NCBI GenBank assembly: GCA_905206805.1
Contig: CAJLIR010000004.1
Location: forward strand, 28,613 to 92,612
Direction: 5' to 3'
DNA: 64,000 nucleotides
Source: an uncultured Caryophanales bacterium
Lineage (GTDB): Bacteria > Bacillota_I > Bacilli_A > RF39 > UBA660
Position numbers and translations under genes: made by a program. Below are positions 1 to 9,990 of this stretch, piece by piece. Positions within the stretch are counted from its first letter, which is position 1, and the number at the start of each line of letters is the position of its first letter. Below the pieces are notes generated by a model, which saw only the letters and a program-made list of their open reading frames with translations, was not told the DNA's origin and searched no databases.

Positions 1-29
1 TTGGGTGTTGCCCTAACTTTTAATTTCAC
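1..29 (-). CDS. 5' end of a gene cut by the window edge
   Basis: A GTG at 27-29 lies 8 nt downstream of AAGGAGT (38-44) and opens a frame reading MKLKVRATP before the left edge. It would be the next gene of the T4SS/Tad cluster. Only nine residues are visible, so the product cannot be identified. Confidence 0.4.
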
Positions 30-49
30 AATAACACACTCCTTTTTAT

Positions 50-757
50 TTAAATTGAATTACTATTTATAATTGTCTTTCTTAAATTCATAATAAGAAC
101 AACAATTAATAAAATAACGCCACCTATAATTACAAAAATAAATTTATGTTGACTTAAATAATCTTTAATCATTATTCCAAATTCAACTTCATTCGAAAGT
201 TGAAACATGATGTTATCATAATTATTGTCCTTAGATAAAACCCATGTATAAATATTATTCTTTTCATCAACAGAATCAGCATTATGATTTACAACTTTAT
301 TATAAAATTTAATTTTCACAGTAATGCTATCTAAATTATAAATATAATCACTCATCAAGTCAACCGAAAAAATATCATTATATAAATAATCACCAGTAGT
401 TTCAAAGACAAATAAATTATCATCTTCTTCAATATTTGCACCTTCAAATAAATACTTCATAATTGAATTATCTACATAATCATTTAAATTTTTATAAGTA
501 TTTGATAATTCTAAACCCGAATATTTATTTCCAACAATATTTTTTGCATTGTAACCAATAGTTGTAAATTGTTTCTTTTTATACATAAGAAAATAATCAA
601 CTGAATCACTTGTTTTTAAAATGTTTTCATTTTCATCAAGTAATGTGACATTTTCAATTACTTTCTTTTTATTTGTTATAACTAAATTATAGTCTGCAGA
701 ACAACCAGTAAAAAATATAAACGTAAAAATTAATATAGTGAGAATTTTTCCTTTCAT
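50..757 (-). CDS. Lipoprotein with a C-terminal membrane anchor
   Basis: The 235-residue product has a lipoprotein signal peptide with lipobox FTGC (Cys at about residue 19), a polar extracytoplasmic region of about 185 residues, and a second hydrophobic segment (about 207-226) followed by a short basic tail. It is therefore probably tethered at both ends with its middle outside the cell. Start: ATG preceded by AGGTGAT. It lies 8 bp after the M23 hydrolase stop, so it is probably co-transcribed with the T4SS genes. I do not recognise the family. Its plan (signal at one end, anchor at the other) resembles the 216-residue protein at 22242-22892, suggesting accessory envelope components of the same apparatus. 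Confidence 0.75.
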   Translation of the reverse strand: MKGKILTILIFTFIFFTGCSADYNLVITNKKKVIENVTLLDENENILKTSDSVDYFLMYKKKQFTTIGYNAKNIVGNKYSGLELSNTYKNLNDYVDNSIMKYLFEGANIEEDDNLFVFETTGDYLYNDIFSVDLMSDYIYNLDSITVKIKFYNKVVNHNADSVDEKNNIYTWVLSKDNNYDNIMFQLSNEVEFGIMIKDYLSQHKFIFVIIGGVILLIVVLIMNLRKTIINSNSI

Positions 758-765
758 AACATCAC

Positions 766-2814
766 CTAAAATCCAAAGAATTTTAAAGGGTCAGTAAGAC
801 AACTTTTTGTTTCACAACCATATCTTACTTCAAAATGTAAATGTGGTCCCGTTGAACTTCCGCTTGAACCTACTTTTCCAATTTCTTGACCAGGATTAAC
901 TTTATCACCAACGTTAACTGTTACACTTCCACCATCCATATGACCATAATATGTATAATAAACAGTTCCGTTTGAATCGTAACTTTTAATAACAACAACA
1001 TTCCCATAACCACCATAACCGGTAGGACCACATCTATTTGAAGCACTTGTAGAATAGCCACACGAATTATATGCAGCAATTACTTCTCCACCAGCAGCTG
1101 CAGATACAGTAGTTCCTCTAGGATATCCAAAATCATAACCAGAGTGAGCAGTTCTATGTACACTATCAGTTGTTGCAAAATAAGCTGTAATATAATTTCG
1201 CATATTACCAGGTAAAGGTGGAACAAATTTATTTATATATTCTATTGTACCACCTGTTTGAGTTAAATTACCATTGGAGTCTTTATAAACAAGTCCTGAT
1301 GTATTCTTTATAATTTTATCTATTTTTTTAACAAAAGCACTATTAGCTTTTTCTCTATATTGATTATATAATTGAGTCATATCATCAGATATTTTTGTAA
1401 CTGTACCCAATTTAGTATCACCAATTTTCATATAAGCAACTGTTCTTGCTCTGATAACCATTTCTCTTAATAACTGTTCATCTGTTACATTAAACATTTC
1501 ATCGCCATATAATTGATACATAATTAATTTGACATAATCATCAAACGAAATATTGATTGTATTACCATCAACAGTTATTTCAACCGTAGCATTTGTTTCA
1601 TAATTTGTAACTTTTCCACTAATGACACTTTGACTCGAGTTTGATTTACTATCTGCACCATAAGTTAAATCATTATATTCATCAACTAAATTCAATATAT
1701 CATCAGCAGTTTCCTTTTTATTTTGGCGCTCTTGTTTCAAAATTTCTTGGTTAAATGAAGCTTTAATTTTTTCTAAGACACCACTATCATAGTCATCATT
1801 TCTATTTGTTTTATATTCTTCTTTTAAATTTTGAGTTATATAACCATCATAATAAAAATGAGAAGTTTCAGCTGTAGCCAAATCACCATGCCTCAAGATA
1901 TTTACTGCATCAAATAATTGATTTCTCATATTGTTAAACATACCAAGTAACCCATTGGCAATAGAGAAACGAGTTAAATAATTACCAACTTGAGAAATAA
2001 ATTGATTTGTATCTTGTGTAATACCAGTCATATTTCCATCAAACGAACTCAAGTCATATACCAAAAAACCTTCTTCAACATCTGAATCAAGTTGTCCTAA
2101 ATCGACTAATGAATCAGCATAAATATTATATTGAGCAACCAAATACCCTTTATAGCATTGGAGTTTTTTATCATAATCATCATCCGTTAAATTCTTACAT
2201 TTAGATAATGCAACGGCGTTTATAAAAAAATTTTTATTTGCTTTTTCATATTGACTCATACCAGCATAATAGTTAAAGAATCCACGTTGATATACATTAA
2301 AAACATTTTTAAAGAAAATAGAAATACCACTTTCTAATTCAACATCAGAGCCTATAACATCGCTTGAGGAAGATTCTGTAAGATAAATTCTTTCCTCACC
2401 ACCACCTTCATAAAGCAATGTTTGACTTAATAAACTTATATCATTATTATCAAATGAAAATACTTTTTTATAAACGTTCAACATCTTAAAAAACTTGGTT
2501 TCTTCATCATGTTCAACTTCTTCATTTGTTTTAAATCCATGAAGTGAAACAGCGTTCTTAACTTTTTCTTCTACAACTTTCGCGTTTTCATGAAATCCAT
2601 CAAAAACATCAAAAATTTGATTAATTTGCTCTAGTGTTCCAAAATAAACAGAAACAAGAAGAACAAATACTACTATTCCACCTAACAAATAAGGTAATAC
2701 AGTAAGCAAAGTAGAACATACAGCAACTCGAACGGGAGTTAATGCTTTTTTTAATGCAAGTTTAGCTCCTGTTTTTGCCAGTTGTTTTACTTGTTCTTTT
2801 TTATCTTGCTCCAT
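766..2814 (-). CDS. Membrane-anchored M23 peptidase (T4SS wall hydrolase)
   Basis: 682 residues. A basic cytoplasmic N-terminus is followed by one membrane span (about 30-58), a long helical/polar region, and a C-terminal M23 (LytM-like) peptidase domain from about residue 550. The zinc-site pattern is visible: HSGYDFG (His and Asp near 556-560) and HLHFEV near 657-662, with YYGHMD between. M23 enzymes cut peptidoglycan cross-bridges. In Gram-positive type IV secretion a wall hydrolase does the job of VirB1, opening the wall for the channel. It is directly downstream of virB4, which supports that role. The function of the roughly 490-residue middle region is unknown. Confidence 0.88.
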   Translation of the reverse strand: MEQDKKEQVKQLAKTGAKLALKKALTPVRVAVCSTLLTVLPYLLGGIVVFVLLVSVYFGTLEQINQIFDVFDGFHENAKVVEEKVKNAVSLHGFKTNEEVEHDEETKFFKMLNVYKKVFSFDNNDISLLSQTLLYEGGGEERIYLTESSSSDVIGSDVELESGISIFFKNVFNVYQRGFFNYYAGMSQYEKANKNFFINAVALSKCKNLTDDDYDKKLQCYKGYLVAQYNIYADSLVDLGQLDSDVEEGFLVYDLSSFDGNMTGITQDTNQFISQVGNYLTRFSIANGLLGMFNNMRNQLFDAVNILRHGDLATAETSHFYYDGYITQNLKEEYKTNRNDDYDSGVLEKIKASFNQEILKQERQNKKETADDILNLVDEYNDLTYGADSKSNSSQSVISGKVTNYETNATVEITVDGNTINISFDDYVKLIMYQLYGDEMFNVTDEQLLREMVIRARTVAYMKIGDTKLGTVTKISDDMTQLYNQYREKANSAFVKKIDKIIKNTSGLVYKDSNGNLTQTGGTIEYINKFVPPLPGNMRNYITAYFATTDSVHRTAHSGYDFGYPRGTTVSAAAGGEVIAAYNSCGYSTSASNRCGPTGYGGYGNVVVIKSYDSNGTVYYTYYGHMDGGSVTVNVGDKVNPGQEIGKVGSSGSSTGPHLHFEVRYGCETKSCLTDPLKFFGF

Positions 2815-2842
2815 TTAAATCACCACCACTTAATAAATTTTA

Positions 2843-4624
2843 TTAATATCCTCCACCACTACCAAATGAATCCAATTCTTGTTCAGTAACAACAACATTA
2901 ATTCTCATTCTTCTACTTCCACATACAAATAATGCCTCACCTTGATTACATCTTTTAATACTCTCTTTTTCGTTTTCATTCAAATCAATTAATTTAGACA
3001 AATCATCAACAGCTTGCTTCTTTAATCCCATAATTAAATAATATGAAGCGTTATCAAATATAGCCTTACCTTGAGTAATTACTTTATAATCACAGAAATC
3101 ACTTGGTTGTTGTGTAATAATTATTGTACCTGTATTATACTTACGAGCACGTCTTTGAATTTGTGCTAAGAAATCAGCTCCTAATGTGTTTCCACCCAAT
3201 AAGAAATGTGCCTCATCAACAGTTAAAACAGTATTAATAGATTTGTCCAATGTTAATCCCCATGCATATTTTAAAATATTAAAGAATAATGCATTTCTAA
3301 TATTTGTGTCAGCATTCATAAGTTCTCTTATATTAAATACAATAAACTGACTATTAGAAGAAATTGTTGTATGACCATCAAAATAATATTTAAGTTCTTT
3401 TGTTATAGGTCTAATTTTTATTTCAAGTTTTTCTAAAATATCTTTTTCATGACTTTGTTCAGGCATTGAAAGTATTCTACCCTTTATAGTCGCATATACA
3501 TCTCTAAATGTAGGATAATCAGATGATTTAAATTTAGAAAAATCAGTATCAAAATTCATTCCAAATCTTCTATATGTATCTTGAACTACCTCACTAAACA
3601 TTGTTAAAACATCTTCTTCTATATCAGGATCATAATACTTTAAAAATGCCTTTATAGTTTGAAGTGTACGTGTTAATACCGTATACCCTAATCCTTCTTT
3701 AATATCATCTTCATCAGCATCTAAAACAACTTCAAGTGGATTAATCATACCATATTCTCCACCTTTTCCTAAATCAATAAAATCACCATCATATAATTTT
3801 GCCATTTCCTCAAATTCACCCTCTGGGTCAATTATTACAATTTGACAATTATTTCTAATATGGGTTCTTATCATTAATTTTGCAGCAGTTGATTTACCAC
3901 TTCCGGATGTACCTAATATAATTAAATTAGCATTATTACGATTATGTTCCTTTTTTACTTGATATAAAAATTGATTAAACAAAATTACACCACCAGAAAG
4001 ATCAACACCAAGTAAAGTTGAAAGACCTGGATCTTTTATACTATCAAATATGAAAGGATACATTGCAGCAATTGTTGGTGTTGGAATTGGAGTACCAATT
4101 CTCTCCTCAATATCTTGAGCAGGAAATATCGGAATCATCGATTTTAAAACTTTATCTTGTTCAAAACGAAGAGGAAATGCCTTAAGTTCCATTGCTTCCA
4201 AATAATTTTTAACCTGAAATTTTTTATTTATTAATTCTTCTTGAGAATCAGCAGTAATCATAATATGCATTTGAAAATCATAAATTTTTGATTGACTTGA
4301 TGCAATTTGGGAGATAAACTGTTCCAAAGATTCATAATCTTGTCTAATTCTCTCTTGAATAGTTTTATCTGTTTCTTCATGGTATCTTTGCTTTAAATCA
4401 GCAATTTCTTTATTCAACATCTTTCTTAAGATATCAAAAGGTAATGGAATATGCTTTATGACAATTTTTATTCCTGACATACTTGTTAAATTTGCTAAAT
4501 ACCCTGTTTCAATATATTTTGGATATGAAACAACTGTCATAATACACGCATATTTATCACTAATTATAAAATCTGAAGCTTTAAATTCTAGTCCCTTAGG
4601 AGCTATTTGACTTTTAATATCCAT
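2843..4624 (-). CDS. virB4: VirB4-family T4SS ATPase
   Basis: About 593 residues. Walker A GTSGSGKST lies near 239-247, Walker B LTVDEAHFLL near 468-477, and a following QRRARKYNTG...ITQQ segment is typical of VirB4/TraC ATPases. The roughly 230 residues before the P-loop resemble the VirB4 N-terminal region. VirB4 is the cytoplasmic ATPase that energises assembly and transport at the inner face of the channel. Start: ATG at 4622-4624 is preferred over a GTG one codon upstream because GGTGAT is better placed. The gene overlaps the stop of the upstream gene, so translational coupling is likely. Confidence 0.9.
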   Translation of the reverse strand: MDIKSQIAPKGLEFKASDFIISDKYACIMTVVSYPKYIETGYLANLTSMSGIKIVIKHIPLPFDILRKMLNKEIADLKQRYHEETDKTIQERIRQDYESLEQFISQIASSQSKIYDFQMHIMITADSQEELINKKFQVKNYLEAMELKAFPLRFEQDKVLKSMIPIFPAQDIEERIGTPIPTPTIAAMYPFIFDSIKDPGLSTLLGVDLSGGVILFNQFLYQVKKEHNRNNANLIILGTSGSGKSTAAKLMIRTHIRNNCQIVIIDPEGEFEEMAKLYDGDFIDLGKGGEYGMINPLEVVLDADEDDIKEGLGYTVLTRTLQTIKAFLKYYDPDIEEDVLTMFSEVVQDTYRRFGMNFDTDFSKFKSSDYPTFRDVYATIKGRILSMPEQSHEKDILEKLEIKIRPITKELKYYFDGHTTISSNSQFIVFNIRELMNADTNIRNALFFNILKYAWGLTLDKSINTVLTVDEAHFLLGGNTLGADFLAQIQRRARKYNTGTIIITQQPSDFCDYKVITQGKAIFDNASYYLIMGLKKQAVDDLSKLIDLNENEKESIKRCNQGEALFVCGSRRMRINVVVTEQELDSFGSGGGY

Positions 4625-5174
4625 CACTCATCACCGTCCCAAATGTAGTAGTTTGTCCACCGTTTAAGAAATTATCTAAAACCATTCTTAAATCATCATT
4701 AGATGTTTGTGCAGTTGTTAAACCTGCATTAGCAAAATTATTAATTAAATTTCGAATTCTTTTTTGAATAACATCAATATCTTTATGTTTAAATAATAAA
4801 TAATATTCTGTATCAACAACGTTGTTATTCATAAACATATTTGCCTTTTGAATATCTTGCATTATTAATTTTCTCTTAGATGGACTTGAAACAGAATTAA
4901 ATAATAATTGCAATTGTGACAAATAAACATGTATATCAACAGGTCTATCTGCAACTATAATCCAAAACTCATAATCAATCATATTGTATACATTTTTTAA
5001 ATTAGAAATTATTATATCCTGTGCTTCCTGTTCCAAAATAAAAATATTTCTTGGTCTAATTTTTATACCAGATACTTTCATATTATTATCAAGAATTATC
5101 ATACCATTGGTTATACTTTTAATTGGAACAAAAACCTCATTAGTATATTTACTTTTTGAATTTGTTGACTTCAT
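4614..5174 (-). CDS. VirB4 N-terminal-domain-like protein
   Basis: 186 residues with no P-loop. The fold-like pattern (NEVFVPIKSITNGMIILDNN..., then alternating strands and helices) resembles the N-terminal non-ATPase domain of VirB4/TraC proteins. It overlaps virB4 downstream by 11 bp and prgI upstream by 26 bp. Start: ATG at 5172-5174 was chosen over an upstream in-frame ATG because of a weak AAGGGTTGGTG site and better agreement with the domain edge. It could be a separated VirB4 N-domain or an independent partner of VirB4. Since VirB4 itself keeps about 230 residues before its P-loop, a simple frameshift is less likely than a real extra subunit. Confidence 0.65.
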   Translation of the reverse strand: MKSTNSKSKYTNEVFVPIKSITNGMIILDNNMKVSGIKIRPRNIFILEQEAQDIIISNLKNVYNMIDYEFWIIVADRPVDIHVYLSQLQLLFNSVSSPSKRKLIMQDIQKANMFMNNNVVDTEYYLLFKHKDIDVIQKRIRNLINNFANAGLTTAQTSNDDLRMVLDNFLNGGQTTTFGTVMSDGY

Positions 5175-5469
5175 CTTTATAACACCAACCCTTCCATACA
5201 AATTTTTGTCTTGAAGTTATATATTGATAAAAAATTGAGATAAATTTTCTAACATTGTGATAATAAGCAAGTGGAAATACCAAAAAAGCACATACTAAAC
5301 CAGGTAGCAAAGCTATAATAGTATAAGTTATTTGCTCAATTGGCAAGGTTAATAATAATATAAAAGAGACAAAAACACCACAAGATAAAATGATTAAATC
5401 AACCGGTTTAAATAGTCCTAAAATCAAGGCAGATTTTTTTGAATTTGCCGGAATTAAATAAGTATTCAC
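5149..5469 (-). CDS. PrgI-family (VirB3-like) membrane protein
   Basis: 106 residues: a short polar N-terminus, two closely spaced membrane spans (about 24-45 and 49-72), and a cytoplasmic tail with the aromatic/basic block YQYITSRQKFVWKGW. Size, topology and position directly ahead of VirB4 match PrgI/VirB3-like subunits of Gram-positive T4SS, small inner-membrane partners of VirB4. It has its own ribosome-binding site and overlaps the next gene, so it belongs to the virB4 translational unit. Confidence 0.75.
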   Translation of the reverse strand: MNTYLIPANSKKSALILGLFKPVDLIILSCGVFVSFILLLTLPIEQITYTIIALLPGLVCAFLVFPLAYYHNVRKFISIFYQYITSRQKFVWKGWCYKDEVNKFKK

Positions 5470-5487
5470 TAGTCATTCCTCCCTTTT

Positions 5488-7710
5488 TTAACTTTTATTA
5501 GCATTTTTAATTTTTTCGACATTTTTTCTATTTTTATCAATTTCATCATTAGTATCATGAACACTAGCAGCTACTACACGATAATCAGATTCCAATGTAG
5601 CATATTGTTGTGCAAACATACTCTCTTCCCTAGACAATGCATTTATATTGTCAAATTCTGATTCAACCTTATCTTTAACATCATTAAATTCAGTAGCATT
5701 TCTAATAAGGAATCTTGATTCAAATTCATCACGTTGTACCCTATCAGTTATTTGACCAAAACATTTGTAGTATAACAAATCATAATCGTTATATGACATA
5801 TCTTTTAAAGCAAATTTTTGACCACCAATATCAAATTCGTAATCATTTTTTGCCTCGTTATATGTTCCACCAAGAGCCTTATACTTATCACGGTCAACTT
5901 TTGATTTTAATGAATCCTTTTTATTACGTGCATTAATCATTCCAGTATATGCAGAATTCATTTGACCAGACAATATATCACGCTTTTCTTGGAATTTTCT
6001 TAATTGTGCTTCAAATTCTTTTGTTTCTGAATTAATTCTAGAAACTGGACTAGTATTTTCTTTTACTCCTGCCGTAGTTGCAAAATCACCGATTGCATTT
6101 TCAAATCCAGATCCACGACTTCCAGTAAAGAATAACGATCCAAAGCCACCTGCAGATCGAACATTCCCTTTTGCATCTGTATATGGAGTAAACATAGCCT
6201 CTCTTCTTTCTCCAGTTTTTTTAATTGCAGCATCTCTTATTGCATGACCAGAAATAAATGGATTCAAACTTTTTCCCTTTAATCCTTCACCAGAAACACT
6301 AGTTCCTCTAAATGTACCCGCAACAGCTCTACCACCTGTACCTATTGCACCTGTAATTCCTGCAACACCAGATCGAATCACACCACCAAGTCCAAGTCTA
6401 CCATCATTATTTTTACTAATATTTTTTGCAACACCTATTGCATTTGAAAGACCACCACCAATAATACCTCCTGCTATTCCAGCAACTCCACCGGCAATTG
6501 CAGCAGTACTTTTAGCATCTCTTGAAAAGCCTCCTAAACCTCCACCAAATAGATTTTCAACTATTTTAGGAAGTTGTAAAGCAAATAAAAAGCAACCTAT
6601 AATCAAGAAAATATATACTAAAGGCGAACTTGCAAATGAATATGTGAAATCACCAGTGACACTTTGAATTCCATTTTTATTACCAAAAACTAGTAAAACC
6701 TTTACAATAACTAAAACAGCAAAATAGAATGCTATTAATCTAATAAATAATTCAAGATAAGTTTTTATCGTTTCTTTTATCCATTTACTAAACAATCCAT
6801 TTTCACCACTTTTAGGATCAATATAAGAAATAATAGGTAAAGGAGAAATTAATTGTAAAAATGATAATTTGACAGCACGAATAGAAACACCAACACAAAT
6901 AATAAGCAATACAATAGCACATATCAAACCAAATATTATACCAATCCAATCGATATGAACTACTACTTTTTTGTTAATTTTTAAGCCAATAATATCTTTC
7001 AACGCTTTATATATATTTCTTTCATTTAACCCGTTACACATAGATTCAACAAAATCACCACTTTTATCCTCATTCTGAAGGACTTGCAAACATGGACTTG
7101 GATTTTCACAAACATCTTCTAAACTTTTATCTGTTGGTCGTAAAAATTCATTACAAGATTCTTTAAGTTCATCAATTGACAAATCCGATTTCCATATCTC
7201 CTCTTCATTAAAATTATAACTAACAAAAGGAGCCATAATTGAGTAGGATAAATACTGTGCCGTTGAAACATTTGATCCAGAATCATTCATAGCATCCTGA
7301 GCACTTGATCTAGTACTTACCTCATTAGTGCCAAAAACAATTTTCTCTATAACCGCACCTTTTAAAATAAGGCCTTGAAGTTCAATTGCTTTTTCAAATA
7401 TGGTATTAACAGTACCAAGCATAATTAAAACAATTACTAAATGAGTTAAAATTTTCTTTGCCCCAACCTTACTATCAGATAACTTTTCTGGATCAGTTAT
7501 ATATTGTATAACAGAAAAAGCAAGTTTAAAAACCATAAAAAGGCCTATAAGACCAAATATGTTATTTTTTACATTTTGAAAAGCTTGATTGTTAAAAATA
7601 TTTACATCAGATAACGCAATAATCAAATCATATAATGAAACAATTAAACTAGAAATAGCTCCAAATACAAGTGCTAATATAGTATATAATACGGTAATAA
7701 TCAAAGTCAT
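5488..7710 (-). CDS. VirB6/TrbL-like polytopic T4SS channel protein (copy 2)
   Basis: 740 residues. N-terminal spans include IFGLIGLFMVFKLAF, followed by an extracytoplasmic loop with several Cys, a second block of membrane spans (about 250-400), a Gly/Ala-rich segment, and a charged cytoplasmic tail predicted as coiled coil. The plan matches VirB6/TrbL proteins, which line the inner-membrane channel. The upstream gene is a paralogue; both share an LFM.FKLAF...I.Y..DP segment and a later FEKA.ELQG.IL segment. RBS AAAGGTGTG precedes the ATG. The two copies may form a hetero-oligomeric channel. Confidence 0.75.
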   Translation of the reverse strand: MTLIITVLYTILALVFGAISSLIVSLYDLIIALSDVNIFNNQAFQNVKNNIFGLIGLFMVFKLAFSVIQYITDPEKLSDSKVGAKKILTHLVIVLIMLGTVNTIFEKAIELQGLILKGAVIEKIVFGTNEVSTRSSAQDAMNDSGSNVSTAQYLSYSIMAPFVSYNFNEEEIWKSDLSIDELKESCNEFLRPTDKSLEDVCENPSPCLQVLQNEDKSGDFVESMCNGLNERNIYKALKDIIGLKINKKVVVHIDWIGIIFGLICAIVLLIICVGVSIRAVKLSFLQLISPLPIISYIDPKSGENGLFSKWIKETIKTYLELFIRLIAFYFAVLVIVKVLLVFGNKNGIQSVTGDFTYSFASSPLVYIFLIIGCFLFALQLPKIVENLFGGGLGGFSRDAKSTAAIAGGVAGIAGGIIGGGLSNAIGVAKNISKNNDGRLGLGGVIRSGVAGITGAIGTGGRAVAGTFRGTSVSGEGLKGKSLNPFISGHAIRDAAIKKTGERREAMFTPYTDAKGNVRSAGGFGSLFFTGSRGSGFENAIGDFATTAGVKENTSPVSRINSETKEFEAQLRKFQEKRDILSGQMNSAYTGMINARNKKDSLKSKVDRDKYKALGGTYNEAKNDYEFDIGGQKFALKDMSYNDYDLLYYKCFGQITDRVQRDEFESRFLIRNATEFNDVKDKVESEFDNINALSREESMFAQQYATLESDYRVVAASVHDTNDEIDKNRKNVEKIKNANKS

Positions 7711-7730
7711 TTTATCACACCTTTCAAGAA

Positions 7731-7764
7731 GTGTTATATACTATTTAAGTATAACATATAACAC
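7731..7764. repeat. Dyad between the two VirB6-like genes
   Basis: GTGTTATA and TATAACAC form the arms of an imperfect inverted repeat in the 74-bp gap between the VirB6-like genes. No T-run follows on either strand, so it is not an obvious terminator. It could be an mRNA-processing hairpin or an operator. Confidence 0.35.
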
Positions 7765-7784
7765 AATATTAATTCAACTGTATT

Positions 7785-9965
7785 CTATTTTTTCTCTTCA
7801 TATTTTTTCAATAATTTAATACGTTTTTTTATCGTTTCTATTTCTTCATCAAATTTTCTTTGCTCATCATACAATTTCTTATATTCATCATACTTACTTT
7901 CAGAAATAATATCTGAATCTCTTCCACTTTGATTCATAGAATTAACATAATCACTATAACTACTATATGACTGTCCACCTTCAAAAGCATTTACAACGCT
8001 TTCATAATTTTCTTCAGAAGAAAGTTTATTTGTCAAATCAGCTGTTGCCTTATCATACTCGTTTTGTGCTATTTTTTGTTCAGTTTCGAGTTCATTTAAT
8101 TCAAATTTTATATCATCCTGCGACATAGAAGAAATTCCAGAGGATTTTTTTTCATAATCCTCAATATTTTCACGAATACTATTTTTTACATCACCTGATT
8201 TATAAGTTCCTTTATTGTCATATAACTTCTTAACAGTTTTCGCACCAGCTGACAATCCACCAGTAACTATATTTCCAGGAACGCGAAGAAAATTTAAAGG
8301 AACATTACCAACGCTTTTCATAGTTGAATTAATAACTGAAGCTTTATTCAAAATACCTTTTGTATTAGACAAATTACTCTTAAAATTTTTCAAATTATTT
8401 TTTGCCGTACCAACGCTATCAACAGCAGCTTTCGCATTATCTTTAATATGTAGTGAATTTGATACAACACCACCTGCAACTGAAGCACCTATTGCACCTG
8501 CTCCAACTGTAAATTTAACTGAATTTTTAATAATATCAAAGAAATTATCACCCTTTAAATTAAATAGTTGACTCAACAACTTAGGTAATTGTAATACAAA
8601 AAGTAAGATACCAATTATCAAAAATATATTAACAAGTGGCGAATTGTTTTGTTCACTATTTAGTAACATTCTAAATAATACAACTGAAAAAAATACAATT
8701 GCCAAATGTATAAATAATTGCAAAAAAGTATTTATGCATTCCTTAAGCCAAGAATTAAATAACTTACTACTATTTATATCAATATAAGAAACTATAGGAA
8801 CAGGCGCAAAAGTTTCTAAAAAGGATAATTTTATTGTCCTAATTGAAATATCAAAACAAATAACAATTAAAAGGAAAATAACAACTAATGCAACAATTGG
8901 CGAAATTATAAAATTAAATGAAAATACAAATTCACCATCACCTTTAGTAGTAGAGCTTTTAGCATCACAACTACTTTTATTATAAAAAAACGGATCAACT
9001 TCTGTTGCAGTTACAATTGGTTCAGACAATATTGCTTCAACAGAATAATTTTCTCTGCCATAATTAATTAAATCATAAATATATCTTCCATCTCTTATTC
9101 CACAAAGCATTGTTAATGATTCTGGCTTTTTGTTATAAATATTCGACCAATCATTTATCATATTTAAAGTTTCAATTGAATAATTAAAATTTTCAACTCC
9201 ACCCTCATCATTATGAAATGAAACTAAATCCTTAATGTCCTCTTTATTAAACTTAATTATACCACCACAATCGTAACATAATTTTGTTCCATCCTTACAA
9301 GAATAATATACATCACGACTATCAGGATAATTTCCTTCCGAATCAGGATAACTATATGGAGCATAATACAAATAATAACCACATACAGGTACATCAATAG
9401 TTGAACCATCCTCAGAACAATAATCAAAATTTTTTGTTTGTTCCAAATTATCTTCTTCCGTAAAAATATTCGGGCATCCGTCAAAAACTTTAGACAAAAC
9501 ACTATCCCTGTTATAATCAATAAAATTACTAAAAACTAAATAAGCTAATTGATCACCAGACTTTGATATATCAGTACTTGTTTCTTTAAGTCCAGAACCA
9601 TTTCCCATAATGATTTTACCGATAACATTATCCCTAAGAATAACACCTTGTAATTCATAAGCTTTTTCAAAAATAACTGGAATAGTTGGAATCAAACAAA
9701 GAGAAACAACAATTCTCGTTAAAATTTTTCCAACTGATTGTTTTTTATCCGGATCAATAATGTAATTAATAATAATAAAAGCAAGTTTAAAAAGCATAAA
9801 AAGGCCCATTACAACGTAAACACGCTCAATAACAGCCTTAACTGTTTCATTAACAATTCTAACATCTGCAAGCATTATAATAAAGGAGAAAATTTTGCTA
9901 ATCCAACTTGCAAGAACAATATCAATATTTGCAAATAAAGATCTAATACTAGATAATGCCCACAT
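7785..9965 (-). CDS. VirB6/TrbL-like polytopic T4SS channel protein (copy 1)
   Basis: 726 residues with the same plan as the downstream paralogue: N-terminal membrane spans around VVMGLFMLFKLAFIIINY, an extracytoplasmic Cys-rich loop (about 155-330, with repeated Tyr/Asp/Gly/Cys stretches), a second membrane block (about 345-470), then a long hydrophilic tail ending in Lys/Glu-rich coiled coil. The start ATG follows AAAGAGTGATAGG. It is probably the polytopic channel component of the T4SS. The larger extracellular loop, absent in that form from copy 2, suggests that the copies differ mainly on the outside face. Confidence 0.75.
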   Translation of the reverse strand: MWALSSIRSLFANIDIVLASWISKIFSFIIMLADVRIVNETVKAVIERVYVVMGLFMLFKLAFIIINYIIDPDKKQSVGKILTRIVVSLCLIPTIPVIFEKAYELQGVILRDNVIGKIIMGNGSGLKETSTDISKSGDQLAYLVFSNFIDYNRDSVLSKVFDGCPNIFTEEDNLEQTKNFDYCSEDGSTIDVPVCGYYLYYAPYSYPDSEGNYPDSRDVYYSCKDGTKLCYDCGGIIKFNKEDIKDLVSFHNDEGGVENFNYSIETLNMINDWSNIYNKKPESLTMLCGIRDGRYIYDLINYGRENYSVEAILSEPIVTATEVDPFFYNKSSCDAKSSTTKGDGEFVFSFNFIISPIVALVVIFLLIVICFDISIRTIKLSFLETFAPVPIVSYIDINSSKLFNSWLKECINTFLQLFIHLAIVFFSVVLFRMLLNSEQNNSPLVNIFLIIGILLFVLQLPKLLSQLFNLKGDNFFDIIKNSVKFTVGAGAIGASVAGGVVSNSLHIKDNAKAAVDSVGTAKNNLKNFKSNLSNTKGILNKASVINSTMKSVGNVPLNFLRVPGNIVTGGLSAGAKTVKKLYDNKGTYKSGDVKNSIRENIEDYEKKSSGISSMSQDDIKFELNELETEQKIAQNEYDKATADLTNKLSSEENYESVVNAFEGGQSYSSYSDYVNSMNQSGRDSDIISESKYDEYKKLYDEQRKFDEEIETIKKRIKLLKKYEEKK

Positions 9966-9990
9966 CCTATCACTCTTTTCCTTTTATAAA

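Noticed and set aside
2843..5174. VirB4 broken by a frameshift into two pieces
   Set aside because: The main VirB4 protein retains its own N-terminal region of usual look before the P-loop, and the upstream piece has good coding quality to its own stop. A separate gene is more likely.
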